DNA of 64,000 nt from Tanypteryx hageni (taxonomy: Eukaryota; Arthropoda; Insecta; Odonata; Petaluridae), in the NCBI GenBank assembly GCA_028673005.1, contig CM054114.1:23899369-23963368 (forward strand). The letters run 5' to 3'. Positions 1 to 10,337 of the stretch are shown one piece after another (within the stretch, counting starts at the first letter, position 1; every line of letters starts with the position of its first letter). The position numbers and the translations under genes were made by a program. Under the pieces are notes generated by a model. It worked only from the letters and a program-made list of their open reading frames with translations, did no database searches and had not been told where the DNA came from.

Positions 1-581
1 CATGTATTAGTCACTACAAGGTCATTATTGATGCAGAATTCTACGAGTTTCTCCCCTCCTCGATTTCTCTTCCCAAGTCCGTATTGCCCGACAACATTTT
101 CTTCCTGTCCTTCTCCGACTATGCTGTTCCAATCTCCCATTATTATGCAGTTTACCTTTCCTCTTCCGTCTTCTTCGTAAATTTCATTAATTTGCTCATA
201 GATCTCATCTATTTCTTCATCGTCATGAGCTGACGTTGGCATATATACCTGGATTATCAGCATGTCCACTGGGACTGCTTTTAGCTTTATTGCCATCAGT
301 CTATCATTCGTTGCTATTATCTTTGTCACGCTTTTCATCATATCTTTCCTAAGTACCAGAGCTACTCCGCTTTCCCCACTATTTCCTCCAGAATAAACTA
401 CCGTGAATTCTTCCGAGTCGAACTGTCCTTCTCCCTCCCATCTAGTTTCGCTTAGCCCTATAATGTCAACTCTATTTCTTCTCATTTCTTCTTTCAAGTT
501 CTCGAGCTTTCCTGCCTTTCTCATAGTTCTTACGTTCCAAGTCCCTATTCGTAATTTACTTTCGACAAATGTTTTCCTCAA
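1..581 (-). CDS. RTE-like LINE endonuclease, N-terminal part (cut by window start)
   Basis: This is the 5' part of the endonuclease (EN) ORF of an RTE-like non-LTR retrotransposon, the copy-1 counterpart of 45515-46972. The frame is open from the Met at 581 to the window edge, about 193 codons. It contains the EN motifs GTWNVRTM (catalytic Asn), SETRWEG (catalytic Glu), QVYMPT and MGDWNS (Asp/Asn). The C-terminal SDH motif lies beyond the edge. APE-type endonucleases of this kind nick target DNA to prime reverse transcription. Where the two copies differ, copy 1 keeps GQYGLG, shared with the third RTE copy at 18.7 kb, while copy 2 has GQYRLG. Copy 2 therefore carries the derived residue there. 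Confidence 0.85.
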   Translation of the reverse strand, partial: MRKTFVESKLRIGTWNVRTMRKAGKLENLKEEMRRNRVDIIGLSETRWEGEGQFDSEEFTVVYSGGNSGESGVALVLRKDMMKSVTKIIATNDRLMAIKLKAVPVDMLIIQVYMPTSAHDDEEIDEIYEQINEIYEEDGRGKVNCIIMGDWNSIVGEGQEENVVGQYGLGKRNRGGEKLVEFCINNDLVVTNT

Positions 582-864
582 GGCAGTCCCCGCCCGGAGA
601 TCCGATTGGGGGACTATTTTACCTCCGGATTGTTTTACCTCGAGAGAACTCATATTGTCCAACCATATAATCTTTACTAGGGATTGTAATGTGGTAGTTT
701 CCCTCTTGCTTTCCACATCGCAGTACTGTAGCCGTTCAAATCGTCCTGATCACGCCTACAGCTGTATTGGATATAGACCCAACCAACATCATTTGTTTTC
801 GGCTCTATACCATACTGACAGTACTGCTGCCTACTGCCTGGCACTGATGATAGTTTTTTTTTAT
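582..864 (-). other. 5' leader of the RTE-like LINE
   Basis: This non-coding sequence precedes the EN start. It shares blocks with the leader of the other RTE copy at 17.9-18.1 kb: the GGAGGTAAAATAGTCCCCCA block just before the coding part, and a GGAAAGCAAG...GAAACTACC block. That supports it being element sequence and not host DNA. The counterpart in copy 2 is 46973-47258. Confidence 0.6.
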
Positions 865-938
865 AAAACCTCCATTCGAGGGGTTTGAACCCCCGAACTT
901 TGCAATAGAAAGCCGACACGCTAACCACTACACCACCA

Positions 939-942
<4 letters not shown>
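865..942 (-). repeat. tRNA-derived head (SINE or retroposed tRNA)
   Basis: On the minus strand the sequence has an A-box-like GTGTAGTGGTTAGC and, 30-odd bases later, a B-box-like GGTTCAAACCCC with a paired T-stem (GGGGG/CCCTC). It is followed by TTTTATAAAAAAAAA. This is the layout of a tRNA-derived SINE head or a retroposed tRNA with a short A-tail. The anticodon arm does not fold convincingly, so I do not assign an amino acid. It sits directly upstream of the RTE leader on the same strand and next to an (AT)n tract. Confidence 0.6.

Positions 943-1015
<73 letters not shown>
943..1015. repeat. (AT)n microsatellite
   Basis: About 73 bases of uninterrupted AT. The homologous tract in copy 2 (47338-47352) is only about 15 bases. 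Confidence 0.97.
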
Positions 1016-1018
<3 letters not shown>

Positions 1019-1103
1019 ATAATAAAAGATATTTCTCTGTTTGATAAACAATATGTGTTAAGCCTATAATAGGTTATAACAAAACATATAAATGTATATA
1101 CAT

Positions 1104-1104
<1 letters not shown>

Positions 1105-1153
<49 letters not shown>
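1105..1153. repeat. (CA)n(TA)n compound microsatellite
   Basis: A CA run followed by a TA run, about 49 bases. The copy-2 counterpart (47439-47579) is about 141 bases with two CA and two TA blocks. Confidence 0.95.
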
Positions 1154-1154
1154 T

Positions 1155-1336
1155 AACATAAGGAAAAGAAAAGGTAGTGATGAGGGTGGGAACAATGTGT
1201 TGAGGAAAGCCCAGCAGACACTTACCAAGTTGGGGACCAAGTTGGCAGGCTGCTGGGGGCGTCGAAGAGACACGTAAAACACGCACACAAGAAAAACACA
1301 CGCAAGCTTATCGGGCCTATGCCCTTCTTCAGTGAA

Positions 1337-1339
<3 letters not shown>
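1155..1339 (-). repeat. ~180-bp repeat with hammerhead-like core, bounded by AT tracts
   Basis: A discrete segment lies between two AT tracts. On the minus strand its start reads CACTGAAGA, then a GGGC-ATAG-GCCC hairpin, then GATAAGCTT. This matches the hammerhead layout (CUGANGA, stem II, GAAA, stem III) except that GAAA is changed to GATA. The bases after it are the palindrome AAGCTT, in the position of stem III. Penelope-like elements are known to carry hammerhead motifs in their terminal repeats, and an intact-core example lies at 45308-45350 here. I read this one as a decayed relative of unknown parent element. Homologous segment: 47580-47763. Confidence 0.45.

Positions 1340-1406
<67 letters not shown>
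1340..1406. repeat. (AT)n microsatellite
   Basis: About 67 bases of AT. The copy-2 counterpart (47764-47779) is about 16 bases. Confidence 0.95.
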
Positions 1407-1412
<6 letters not shown>

Positions 1413-2560
1413 GCTACACACACTCCCTGCTTTAACACTGTTCTGCATTAACACTGAAAATAATGTAATACCTTTTTCCGAATTGCACTCACGCATTCCA
1501 CATTAACGCTCTTCAAAATTTCTGGTGTAATTTATCAAGTCCACTGCACAGCGCCTCTGACATTAGTATTTTCAGTAGCTTGATGATTCTGTGTTCACTT
1601 GTCGATGCTTTTTAGGTCAAAATATAGAGTGAACTTTGTTTAAATTATATTTCCTCTTTAAATAAAAAGTCTGTGTGTCATAACCGGCAGTCAGAGGAGA
1701 AAAAGAGGAAAAACTTAACTCTCGAGGTTAAATTAGAGGTTTTATGGAGACTAAAAGCTGGAGAGTGCCAACATTTGTTTTTTGTGAATCGCTTCCTTTT
1801 TGATTGTTCAGTTTTTTAAAATGTGATACCGAGGTATTTGAATTTTTCTTTATTTGGTCTCATTCCATGTTCCTTTATTTATCAAGCACATGTGATAGTT
1901 CTTTTATGAATCCGTATTTCTTTATGAAAACTTAGTAAGATTTTGATAGTTTCGATGTACGATTTAGTTTTTGTCTTATTGGTGGCCTTCTCTTAATCGA
2001 ACAGTATCTTCAGTCATGATGCTTATGTTATTATGTTCCAATTTTCTTTTAATAAAATTGTGGCTGTATAGTGACTATTGCCTCACCCTGTATATATAAG
2101 TAGACGCAGGTATCTTCTTCTACTCCGTTCTTCATTTATATTCAACTTTTATTGTTCAATTTAAAATATAATTGCAATGCAAATTATGACCTATTTTATG
2201 TTACGTAATATGGTTAACAAATAATACTTTGGTGTATTATTTGTAAAATACTACCTATTTTCATTTCCATTAATAGAATCTGAAGGATGAATTGTATCTT
2301 ATAACTTCATTTCTTATGGAAGTACATGTTCCGAATAGCACTGTTTCAGTTAGCACTTGATTTTCCTGGCACCATTTAAGAACATCAAGTGTGTGTTGTT
2401 TGATACAGCTTAATTGGCTGAACAGTAGGAATAGAGCATGAGAATTGTGCAGAGTTATGTTGATTAGTATTTAATTTAAGCATTTTGATTTTTCATGATG
2501 ATTTGTAGATTCTACAAATCAGTTAATATTTAGCTATTCATTCCTTAATTGATTCATTCT
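1407..2560. other. AT-rich non-coding stretch
   Basis: No coding potential and no recognisable repeat. It ends in TTATTTCAG, a good 3' splice acceptor signal, at 2574 just before the G-rich minisatellite. Confidence 0.6.
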
Positions 2561-3084
2561 TGCACTTATTTCAGGCGGAGGTGGGAGAGGAGATAAATGG
2601 TGGGGGGGATGGAGTAGTGGAGGGTGATAGGGGAGAGGGGGAGGAAGGGGGTGAGGGGGAGGAAGGGGGTGAGGGGGAGGAAGGGGGTGAGGGGGAGGAA
2701 GGGGGTGAGGGGGAGGAAGGGGGTGAGGGGGAGGAAGGGGGTGAGGGGGAGGAAGGAGGTGAGGGGGAGGAGGTTGAGGAAGTGGGTGAGGGAGAGGAAG
2801 GAGGTGAGGGGGAGGTGGTTGAGGAAGTGGGTGAGGGGGAGGAAGGGGGTGAGGGAGAGGAAGGAGGTGAGGGGGAGGTGGTTGAGGAAGTGGGTGAGGG
2901 GCAGGAGGGGGGTGAGGGGGGTGTGGATGTGTTTTTTGGGAGGGGGGATTTTAATAGGGGAATGGCCTTACAGGGGTTTCACAGGGTTTATTCGGGGGGG
3001 GATAATTTTGGTCAAGACGGGTGGGCGGACTTGGTGGAGGAGTTGGTGGAGGTGGTAATAGGGGAGGAGGTTTTTGATGACTAA
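2560..3084 (+). other. G-rich 18-bp minisatellite reading as acidic Gly/Glu repeat; possible exon
   Basis: From 2575, directly after a TTTCAG acceptor-like site, an ORF stays open to TAA at 3082-3084. Positions 2640-2910 consist of 18-bp units (GTGAGGGGGAGGAAGGGG and variants) mixed with 27-bp units containing GAGGTGGTTGAGGAA. All are multiples of three, so the frame encodes tandem EGEEGG and EGEVVEEVG blocks. Downstream the frame continues uniquely for about 55 residues (a Phe/Gly-rich piece, then an acidic end ...EEVFDD). No family is recognised. In copy 2 the frame breaks in a G-run (8 G here, 9 there). It could be a terminal exon of a host gene or purely a minisatellite that happens to be open. 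Confidence 0.35.
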
Positions 3085-4732
3085 GAGGGAGGGAGGGATT
3101 GGATGGGGAAGGGGTTGGTTATCCAGAGCCCAGTGGCCAAGCTCCAGGACTATGGAGGGTCGTTGGTGGTGGTGGTAGGTATGATACCATGTCTTACATC
3201 AGATGCTACCTTTAATAGGCTAGAGCAAAGGTGACCTAATAAAACTGCTTAGGTTGCAACTTTTTATCCGGGCACTCTTATAAAGTTTCAAAACGCTATC
3301 CAACTATTTAACCTCTGTTATCTGGTAACCCTAGGTATATGCATTGTCACAGATATGGATAAAATCAAAAAATCTCTAACTCCCATTGTAGGTTTTTGGA
3401 CTCTGTACTGTTTTCATCTAATATTTTAATCAAATTTAGTAATATCTTTTTGGCTTTTTATATACTAAAATATATTTTATTAACAGTTAAGAAAATCTAA
3501 GCATAATAAAAAGAAACAATGTATTATTGTAGTTTTTTCTCACAGTGAGTATTCTCTGCAGCCATTTCTATCTTTAGCTTGTGCAATGTATTGTATCTAT
3601 TGCACGTGCTTCCCTCGTAATCTAGCTCTGTTCTTCTTCCTGCTAGTTTTTCTTCACATACTTGTCTAGACAATGGTTATTAAACTTGCATTCCTGTCTT
3701 ATGCATGGCAGCTTTCATGCCTATCCAATATAATTGGCTCCAAAAGTAACTTGTAAACCAGAATTCTTGCCTAAAGCTTAAGTTCTTTCTTATTATTTCT
3801 TTATTAAAAATTGAGCTAAAATATTATTACATAACTAAAATTTCCATTCCTATACTTCTATGCACATTCTTTCCATCTCCCCAACTTTATTCAATGTACA
3901 TCTAACTTGAACTCGTTATATTCAATTCCATTCCCGTTATTTCTAAGCCCTTTGTCCATTTGAATGCTGACATCTTGCTATCTGCTATTAGTGCTACACC
4001 ATCAATATATACCAATGCCAGAGCACTTAAAGATTTCATATTTTAGTGTGCCAGCTAATCTCGTTTCTGCATATTTCATCACTACATCCATACATTTATA
4101 ATTAGTAAAACTCACAGTAATTTGACCTGGCATGGAATAATAACAAAATATCAAATGCAAGGCCTAATTTTGTCCTCACACCTCCATGCACTTTTTTAAA
4201 GGCTTTTTCTAAATTAAATTTCAATAAATGCTTTTGTAAATCAACTAATGATTGATTGATTGATGTGTGACAATTGATTATTTTCTTCCATTTTTTGGAT
4301 AAAAGGTGATAAAAATGTTTAGTAAAATTTGGTTTGGAGTCCCATGAAGTTTGAGTGAACAGAAAAGGGTGCTATGAAATTTAAATGGTTGCGGAGCACT
4401 GCTCCAGAGGAATAAAAACCCTAACAACCAATGTCTTTGTCATCATCTTGTATTCCTCTTGTTGTCTTCTTTGTATTCATCTTCATGAACATCTTTGTTA
4501 TCATCAACAACATCAGTTTTAAAGATTAGTTCACCTTCACATCATTTATTGTTGTCAAAATAATGTTAGGTTAGTTAGGAACCAATCTGCCTTTTTCCCA
4601 TAAACCCTTGGTTCAGTCATCGTAGCTTTATGCCTTCATGGTATCCTTACACTGCAATCACTACAACATTTGAGTGTCTACTGTATTATTGTTTAGATTA
4701 CCCAAATTAATACTCTACTATTTTATTATTTA
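3085..4732. other. AT-rich non-coding stretch
   Basis: Nothing coding is recognised. It includes a short (TTGA)n-like run near 4250. Confidence 0.5.
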
Positions 4733-5774
4733 CCATAAATACCTGTGTATAATGCCCACCCTCGTATAATGCGCAGGGAGGTTTTCAGCCTCGTAATCTA
4801 TGATATTTCTATATACCCGCGTATAGCACGAACAGATTTCTTTTAGCGTTACTGTTCCAGAATAAAGTAGATGGTGTAACGTGGTCTAAAGCAATGATCG
4901 AATTATTGGTATTATGTATTGGTAACATAACGAAAGTGTGAAATGAAATTTTCGAATAACATTCCAAAAGAATGTCAGCTAACTCAATCATTACATACTC
5001 TGTTTACTTACAGGATGATATTAGGATTAGGACACAATAATCCAATTATATCAATTTCATAGTATGGCATATGACATTGTTTGAGCTAATAAATTGAAGG
5101 AATGACGATAAACCTATGTCAAAGTTTTTTACATACGTTTTAGTCACGCCTGAGATGAACGGGTTTGCCCAACCTTCAGTATTAACGTTATTAGAGCACT
5201 CTGGAGCACGCAAAAACGATAGTAAATAACCATAATTAACTACAGACTCTAAGAATCAAGAATAAACCACGTATGAATGCTGAGAGAAAAGTAGGGAACG
5301 ATAACTTGATTTAGTTCTACAAGAAGCATCAGCTGCCAGCGTACTCAAAGGCATCAGCTGCCATTGTTTCTCATTGTAAGTAGTACCAGTACCTCACCAC
5401 CAGGCCGGGCGCAGGTGTAGGATGACGTCATGCGTAAGATGACGATTCCGATAACAACATCGTAGAAGAATGTTCCAGTGACGAAGAATTTCTTGGCTTT
5501 TAAAATGAATAAATACTGAATTCGTTCTTTTCATATCTAATTAATGTACGTTAATAGAATTAGTTAATAAATTTTAACTATTATCTATCTTACTTTTCGT
5601 AAAAATCACCAATAAAATTATGAGGATACCCGGGCAGTAATTAATGAGCTGAAATTGTGGAAATATGGGATCAAATGAAAATAGGAAGATTATGTACCCT
5701 CGCATAACACGCATCCTTATTTTTAACTCAAATATTTCGAAAAAATAGTGTGCTTTATATGCGGGTATTTACGG
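4733..5774. mobile_element. TA-flanked TIR element (non-autonomous)
   Basis: The left end reads CCATAAATACCTGTGTATAA and the right end, reversed, CCGTAAATACCCGCATATAA. Both are bordered by TA. The 1042-bp interior has no transposase ORF. TA target sites and imperfect ends fit a non-autonomous Tc1/mariner-superfamily element (pogo-like ends of this type are common), but the family is not settled. In copy 2 (51152-52193) the left end reads CCGTAAATACCCGCGTATAA, so copy 1 has lost three CpGs in this TIR. Confidence 0.7.
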
Positions 5775-5775
5775 T

Positions 5776-6059
5776 ATATTGCAGCAGAGTGGGGTGGCCT
5801 AAATATTCCATATCATCAAAAATTAATTTATCTGTAATGAGTTAATTGTGACCAGTTACTTCTAAATTAATATACTCTTGGTATGTAAAAACTTTGAGAA
5901 TTACTCTTTTATGAGTAAGTGATAGTGCTCCAAAGTATCTCATAGATTGGTAATACATTTTCAAGGAAGCAGAGAAAAGTTATGCTAAAGTGGTGTTTTA
6001 GGAAGAGTCCTTTATCTGCGTTATCTATGATAACCAATGAACATTCTTTTATTTTTTAC
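5776..6059. other. Unassigned AT-rich stretch
   Basis: No recognisable feature. Confidence 0.5.
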
Positions 6060-6530
6060 TTTTTCCATACGTAGTATAGGGGAAAGTATTGTTTTGATGA
6101 AAAAAATCGACTTTGAGATTTCAACGGAAATACACATTTTGAGGTCCCCTGAACACGTTTTGACAATTTTCTCGATGTCTGTGTGTATGTGATAGGTATT
6201 TGTGGGTGCTCTAACTCAGAAATTATTAATCAGGTCAACGTGAAATTTTATATTTAACATTTTTATAAAAGTCACAAGAACTGATTAGTTTTTGGTAAAA
6301 ATCGGTCAACCAGAAATGAGTGTTTACTCTTGTCACATATCCATAATTTTTGGAATATTTGCTTTAATATTTGATAAATGTAAAAATGTATTGGAATAAA
6401 AGTTGTGGAAAATGAAATTTTCTACAACCTTTATTTGTGACATTTTCCCATAGAATGCATTGTTTAAGAGATATCTTTTATTTTTAGCTGCCACCACCTA
6501 CCGATGACTGTTGTTAACAATTGATAGATT
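6060..6530 (-). repeat. Interspersed repeat, family shared with 24762-24960
   Basis: The part from about 6340 to 6510 matches, in reverse orientation, the sequence at 24762-24940. Shared blocks include ATATTTGCTTTAATATTTGA and AAAATGTATTGGAATAAAAG. A more diverged third piece lies at about 25135-25250. No ORF is preserved. The element class is unknown. Confidence 0.6.
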
Positions 6531-7385
6531 AACCTAGAATTCCGATGATATACATACAACTATACATCATACTATATTGTAAGTACATATTTGGAATTTC
6601 ATTACAATATATTTGAATGTTGGAAATTATTTAGGAATTTTCCTAAGGGGATAATGTAACATTCTGCATTGTGCATGTTTGAGTAGTTTAAAATAATTTT
6701 GGTTTATTCTCTTATTTTTCAAAACAAAGTATCTTAATTATAATAATGGGAAGTATGTGATTATTTTTCAAACGATAGAGTGGTAATCTAGAATTTATCG
6801 TATTACTTTGACATTTTTTTAGGAATCACTCAAACGGCCAATTTCATGGTTTTGTAAATGGGTAGCATAGGTACTCATTTATTGTTTTATACATCAGTCA
6901 GTGGAATAAGGATAGGATTAATTAAAATTTTTATAGAATATGGAATTATTTATTCTCTCATTTTATTAATTTGATTTTCAGGTTTGGATTCTCATTTGAT
7001 TGTCTCTTTCAATTGTTGGCCCTGTTATGTATGTCATCATAATCATACACACAAAATTATGCAAAGGAGATGCTCATCTTCCCTCGGTCATCTTGTGTTT
7101 GGTTTGTTTATGGCACTCTAGTGAAACAGGATTCAACTCTCAATCCTATTTCAGGTGAGATTTTAATTTCCCTCTCTTTTGAAAATATTGTTAATAGCTA
7201 CAATTATTTGTTAAGTCTAACTAATAATACATTACATCATGATGACAGCTGGAATGATATTTTTAAAAATTAAATTGCCAATTCTCTGTTAAATTTATAC
7301 TTTCATATTGATCATATTCCTCTCAATAAATTAATTTCTCTCGTTATAAATTTCTTGCAAAGGCAAGTAAATACAAAGGGGTTCG
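6531..7385 (+). other. Unassigned stretch with a short ORF
   Basis: AT-rich. A 67-codon ORF at 7070-7273 has no recognised similarity. It lies just upstream of the PLE remnant on the same strand and could be more of that element, but no motif shows it. Confidence 0.3.
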
Positions 7386-7447
7386 CTAGGAAACTATAGG
7401 TAATGGGAGGTGGGGGGTGGGAAATGGAGTGGATATAAGGAGGGGGA

Positions 7448-7903
7448 GTGAGAAGGGTACAGAATGTATTAGACAATGTTATTTATTGGTACCAATATGT
7501 AGATGGTGTTCTTTGTTTATGGAAAAGTACTGATAGACAGCTTGCTTGTTTTCTTTCCATTCTTAATTCCTTGCATCCTTCGATCACATTCATGCACGAG
7601 TTACAAGTAAATTCCCACCTCAACTTCCTTGATTTAACCATTACCATTGAAAACAAGTCACCATTTTGCTGTTTAGAAAATCTACATACATGGACAACAT
7701 TATTCATACCTCATCCAATCTTTCATAAGCAAGCCATGTTCCATTCGTCAGTACAGTCAGTACTTATTAAACTACCTTTAAGAAAGAATTTCTTTATTGC
7801 TGAATTACAAATCATAAAAACAATAGTCTTAAATAGTGGATATCCAGAAAAATTAATAGAACCTATTCTCCAGAAAAACAAAAGAACATCACTCTCAACA
7901 TGA
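7448..7903 (+). pseudogene. PLE reverse transcriptase C-terminal fragment
   Basis: About 150 codons are open. The fragment begins VIYWYQYVDGVLCLW, which matches the palm C motif of Penelope RTs, normally YVDD. It continues with the conserved NSLHPSI and FLDLTI segments and a PLRKNFFIAELQIIK block. The Asp-to-Gly change removes one metal-binding catalytic residue, so even an intact protein would be dead. The normal N-terminal RT motifs are not found upstream. The same Gly is present in copy 2 (53867-54322), so the mutation predates the duplication. Confidence 0.8.
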
Positions 7904-7983
7904 CTTTCCCACTACAGCTTCCCGATAGACCCACCCCCCAAAAATGTTGCTTTTTGACCTTTCTTGAACCCTTATCCCACTGA

Positions 7984-8322
7984 TTGAATAAGTTATTCCC
8001 TAGTGATACCCACAGGATAGCTTTCCTTAGTAAAGTGAACTTTAGCCATATGTTGTGTAACAATAAAGGCCATGTGACTCCAAGTGATAAATGTGGTGTT
8101 TACAAAATTGAATGTGGTGACTGCCAAACTATATATATCGGTCAGGCTGGAAGGGAATTTACAAACAGGGAAAAAGAACATTGGCGGTGCTACATCTACA
8201 ACAATAGGACTGCTTCTCAACTCACTCAGCACCTTCTTGATCATGGATATTTTTCTGATTTTGACTCAAAAATTTACATTGTGAAAATAAGGGTCACAGG
8301 CTTAATGCATTGGGAATTATAG
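7984..8322 (+). pseudogene. PLE GIY-YIG endonuclease domain fragment
   Basis: The downstream part of the same Penelope-like ORF is displaced by a stop/frameshift at about 7904-7983. It shows GVYKIECGDC, IYIGQAGREF and HLLDHGY, the pattern of the PLE-type GIY-YIG nuclease that cuts target DNA for integration. The ORF ends early (after GLMHWEL), and element-like coding signal appears to continue in another frame into the right inverted arm. Copy 2: 54402-54740. Confidence 0.8.
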
Positions 8323-8444
8323 AAATTGTTTCTGTTGTTAAAAGTGGCCACAATGTTATTAATGACTTTTTGTACCCTTCCCACTCACCCCTCTTTGATA
8401 TCCACTCCATATCCCCCCCTCCCCTCCCATTAGTTTCCTAACAA

Positions 8445-8742
8445 ACCCAATGACTCCACCTACTCGGCAACCGGTCACCTTCCTCTGGGCCCAGATTTAA
8501 ATGTAACCAACCTAAGCATTCGAATTTAATGTAATTTCATTCTACTATACCTGAAAATCTGGAGCCGACTTATACACGAGACATACAAAAAAACAAAACA
8601 TTTGATGAAAAAGACAGGTGTCAACCTATTCACGAGATCAATTTATACATGAGTATATATGGTATATTGGATCCATGTACTTGAAAAATATCGCATTTAG
8701 AATCCATAAATGATACCTAGTGACACCTCCTGCTAGCAAATG
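8445..8742. other. Unassigned stretch
   Basis: No recognisable feature. Confidence 0.4.
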
Positions 8743-10183
8743 CAGTAAACTCTTGTTAACACAAACTCCAAGGGAGAATCAAATCATGTGTTCGGTTTAA
8801 CAGAGTTCGTGATAACCGAATTATATATGAAAAACTGAAAAAATATTACAAATTTCTGCTTAAATATATGTACCTACCTATAACCTGTTCATGTTAAATA
8901 CATTATTGTTAATAACACCACAAATGCACAATTTTGAGTAATATTCAAATTAACGTAACGTTAAATTTGATGTAAATGATAGATCTCAATTATCTGCAAA
9001 TTTATAATGTTCACCTTGAAGTTAAATGATGTAAATACATATGTCTTAACTTACTTTTACTAAATCTAAATCACGTAGGTTTTTTATTTTCGTTGTTGTC
9101 CCTGCAGATACAACATGGTCGATTATATCATATTTATTTTTACAATTGTGGATAGTGTCAATTTCTGATTTTTATATTTTTCTATAATTCTTTTTTTTTT
9201 AAATACCCCATTCTGATACCTGTAGAATTTTCATTTTTGTTGCCAATGTAATTGAAATTTGGCTTGTTTTGCAACTTGTGCCATTCATTTATATGGTTGA
9301 ATGTTTACACACGAAACTATTGTCTAACAGGGGAAGATGGTGAGATGTGGATGTTTACTTCTTTCACAATCAAGAAGCAATACTATTGGTCGAGCCATAG
9401 TCGCCTTGCTAAATTTATAATTTTTTGTGGGAAGAAACAGAGGACAATGTTGGAATATCCAGGTCTGTGATTTTCTTTGGCAAGGCGAAGGTCAAATACA
9501 AAATATAAATTTTGTTTGATGACACCCAATAGCTTACCCGAATTTTTGAATTCCACTTCTTGGAGTGAGAGAAAAACACTTCTGTCTCTGCACAGCCATG
9601 TTCTCGCAGGCATGGTAAATGGTGCAGAAGCGCAGTAAGCTCCCAGCACCTGTGAATTTGAGTGTTTAGCAGTTGTGCATCCTCATCAGAATTGCTATCG
9701 TATCAAGGCATACCGTTGTTGATTGTGAATGATGATATCAGGCAAAATAATTTTGGTGATCTGTTCAAATAAAAAAATTACCTCAAGGAATGCAAATACC
9801 TATGTTAATACAATGAAAGCATCTGCGTTTGTAACATCCTTCTGATGATGAAAAACGACTGAAGACAGTTAGAGCCAGGAATGAAGAAAATTGTGGAATC
9901 ATCGATCATAGCATTCCAAGGCATCCTCATATTGAACTTATCTCACAAACAACCTCTCCACATTCCAGAAATAAAGTAATATGGCTGTAAAATAGTTTTG
10001 ACTAAACACAAGTGTTCGTGTTAACTAATTACTTGAGTTCTTGGTTCCCAAATTTTGTTCAAAGTTCGTCTTAAGCGAATTTTGTTTTAACCAACCAACT
10101 CGCATACATTAATCCATACATTCAGTGCCGGGGAAAATATTTGTTCATGTAAACCATGTGTTTGTGTTAACAAGGCTTTACTG
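8743..10183. mobile_element. TIR element, 1.44 kb, probably decayed pogo/Tc1-like
   Basis: The left end CAGTAAACTCTTGTTAACAC is matched by the right end, reversed: CAGTAAAGCCTTGTTAACAC. CAG starts and AT-rich TIRs of this type are common in pogo-like elements. The flanking dinucleotides are TG on both sides, so an original TA target may have changed in both copies, or my ends are slightly off. Short ORFs inside (9252-9470 plus, 9383-9649 minus) do not resemble a known transposase. Copy 2: 55161-56600. Confidence 0.6.
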
Positions 10184-10337
10184 TGCCTATACAAATATGC
10201 ATGGCTGAAAGAAAATGATGAGGTAAGTCAGACCAGATGAAATCACTGTGCAGGCTGAATATGACCCACAGACCATACTTAGGTGATGTCTGCACAACAT
10301 GAGGTTATAATACATAATGTTGTTTTTATTTTTAATA

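Larger units (their letters stand above)
7386..8440 (+). mobile_element. Penelope-like element remnant (RT C-terminus + GIY-YIG) with inverted arms
   Basis: The protein features are typical of Penelope-like retroelements. The RT part at 7448-7903 has YVDG in place of the catalytic YVDD, then a thumb-like region (NSLHPSITF, HLNFLDLTITI). A second frame at 7984-8322 carries the GIY-YIG endonuclease (GVYKIECGDC then IYIGQAGR, EKEH). Stops and frameshifts separate the parts. Unusually, the segment is bounded by imperfect inverted arms of about 75 bp: 7387-7463 (TAGGAAACTATAGGTAATGG...) and 8367-8440 (...CCATTAGTTTCCTA). Copy 2 is at 53805-54858. The element is inactive: the second catalytic Asp is replaced and the upstream RT motifs are missing. 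Confidence 0.8.

Noticed and set aside
677..1438. Long poly-(YI) ORFs across the AT tracts
   Set aside because: They are translations of (AT)n and (CA)n microsatellites, not proteins. The same applies around 47323-47869.
9590..9900. CTGATGA motifs near 9690 and 9842 as hammerhead candidates
   Set aside because: No stem II and no GAAA at the right spacing follow them.
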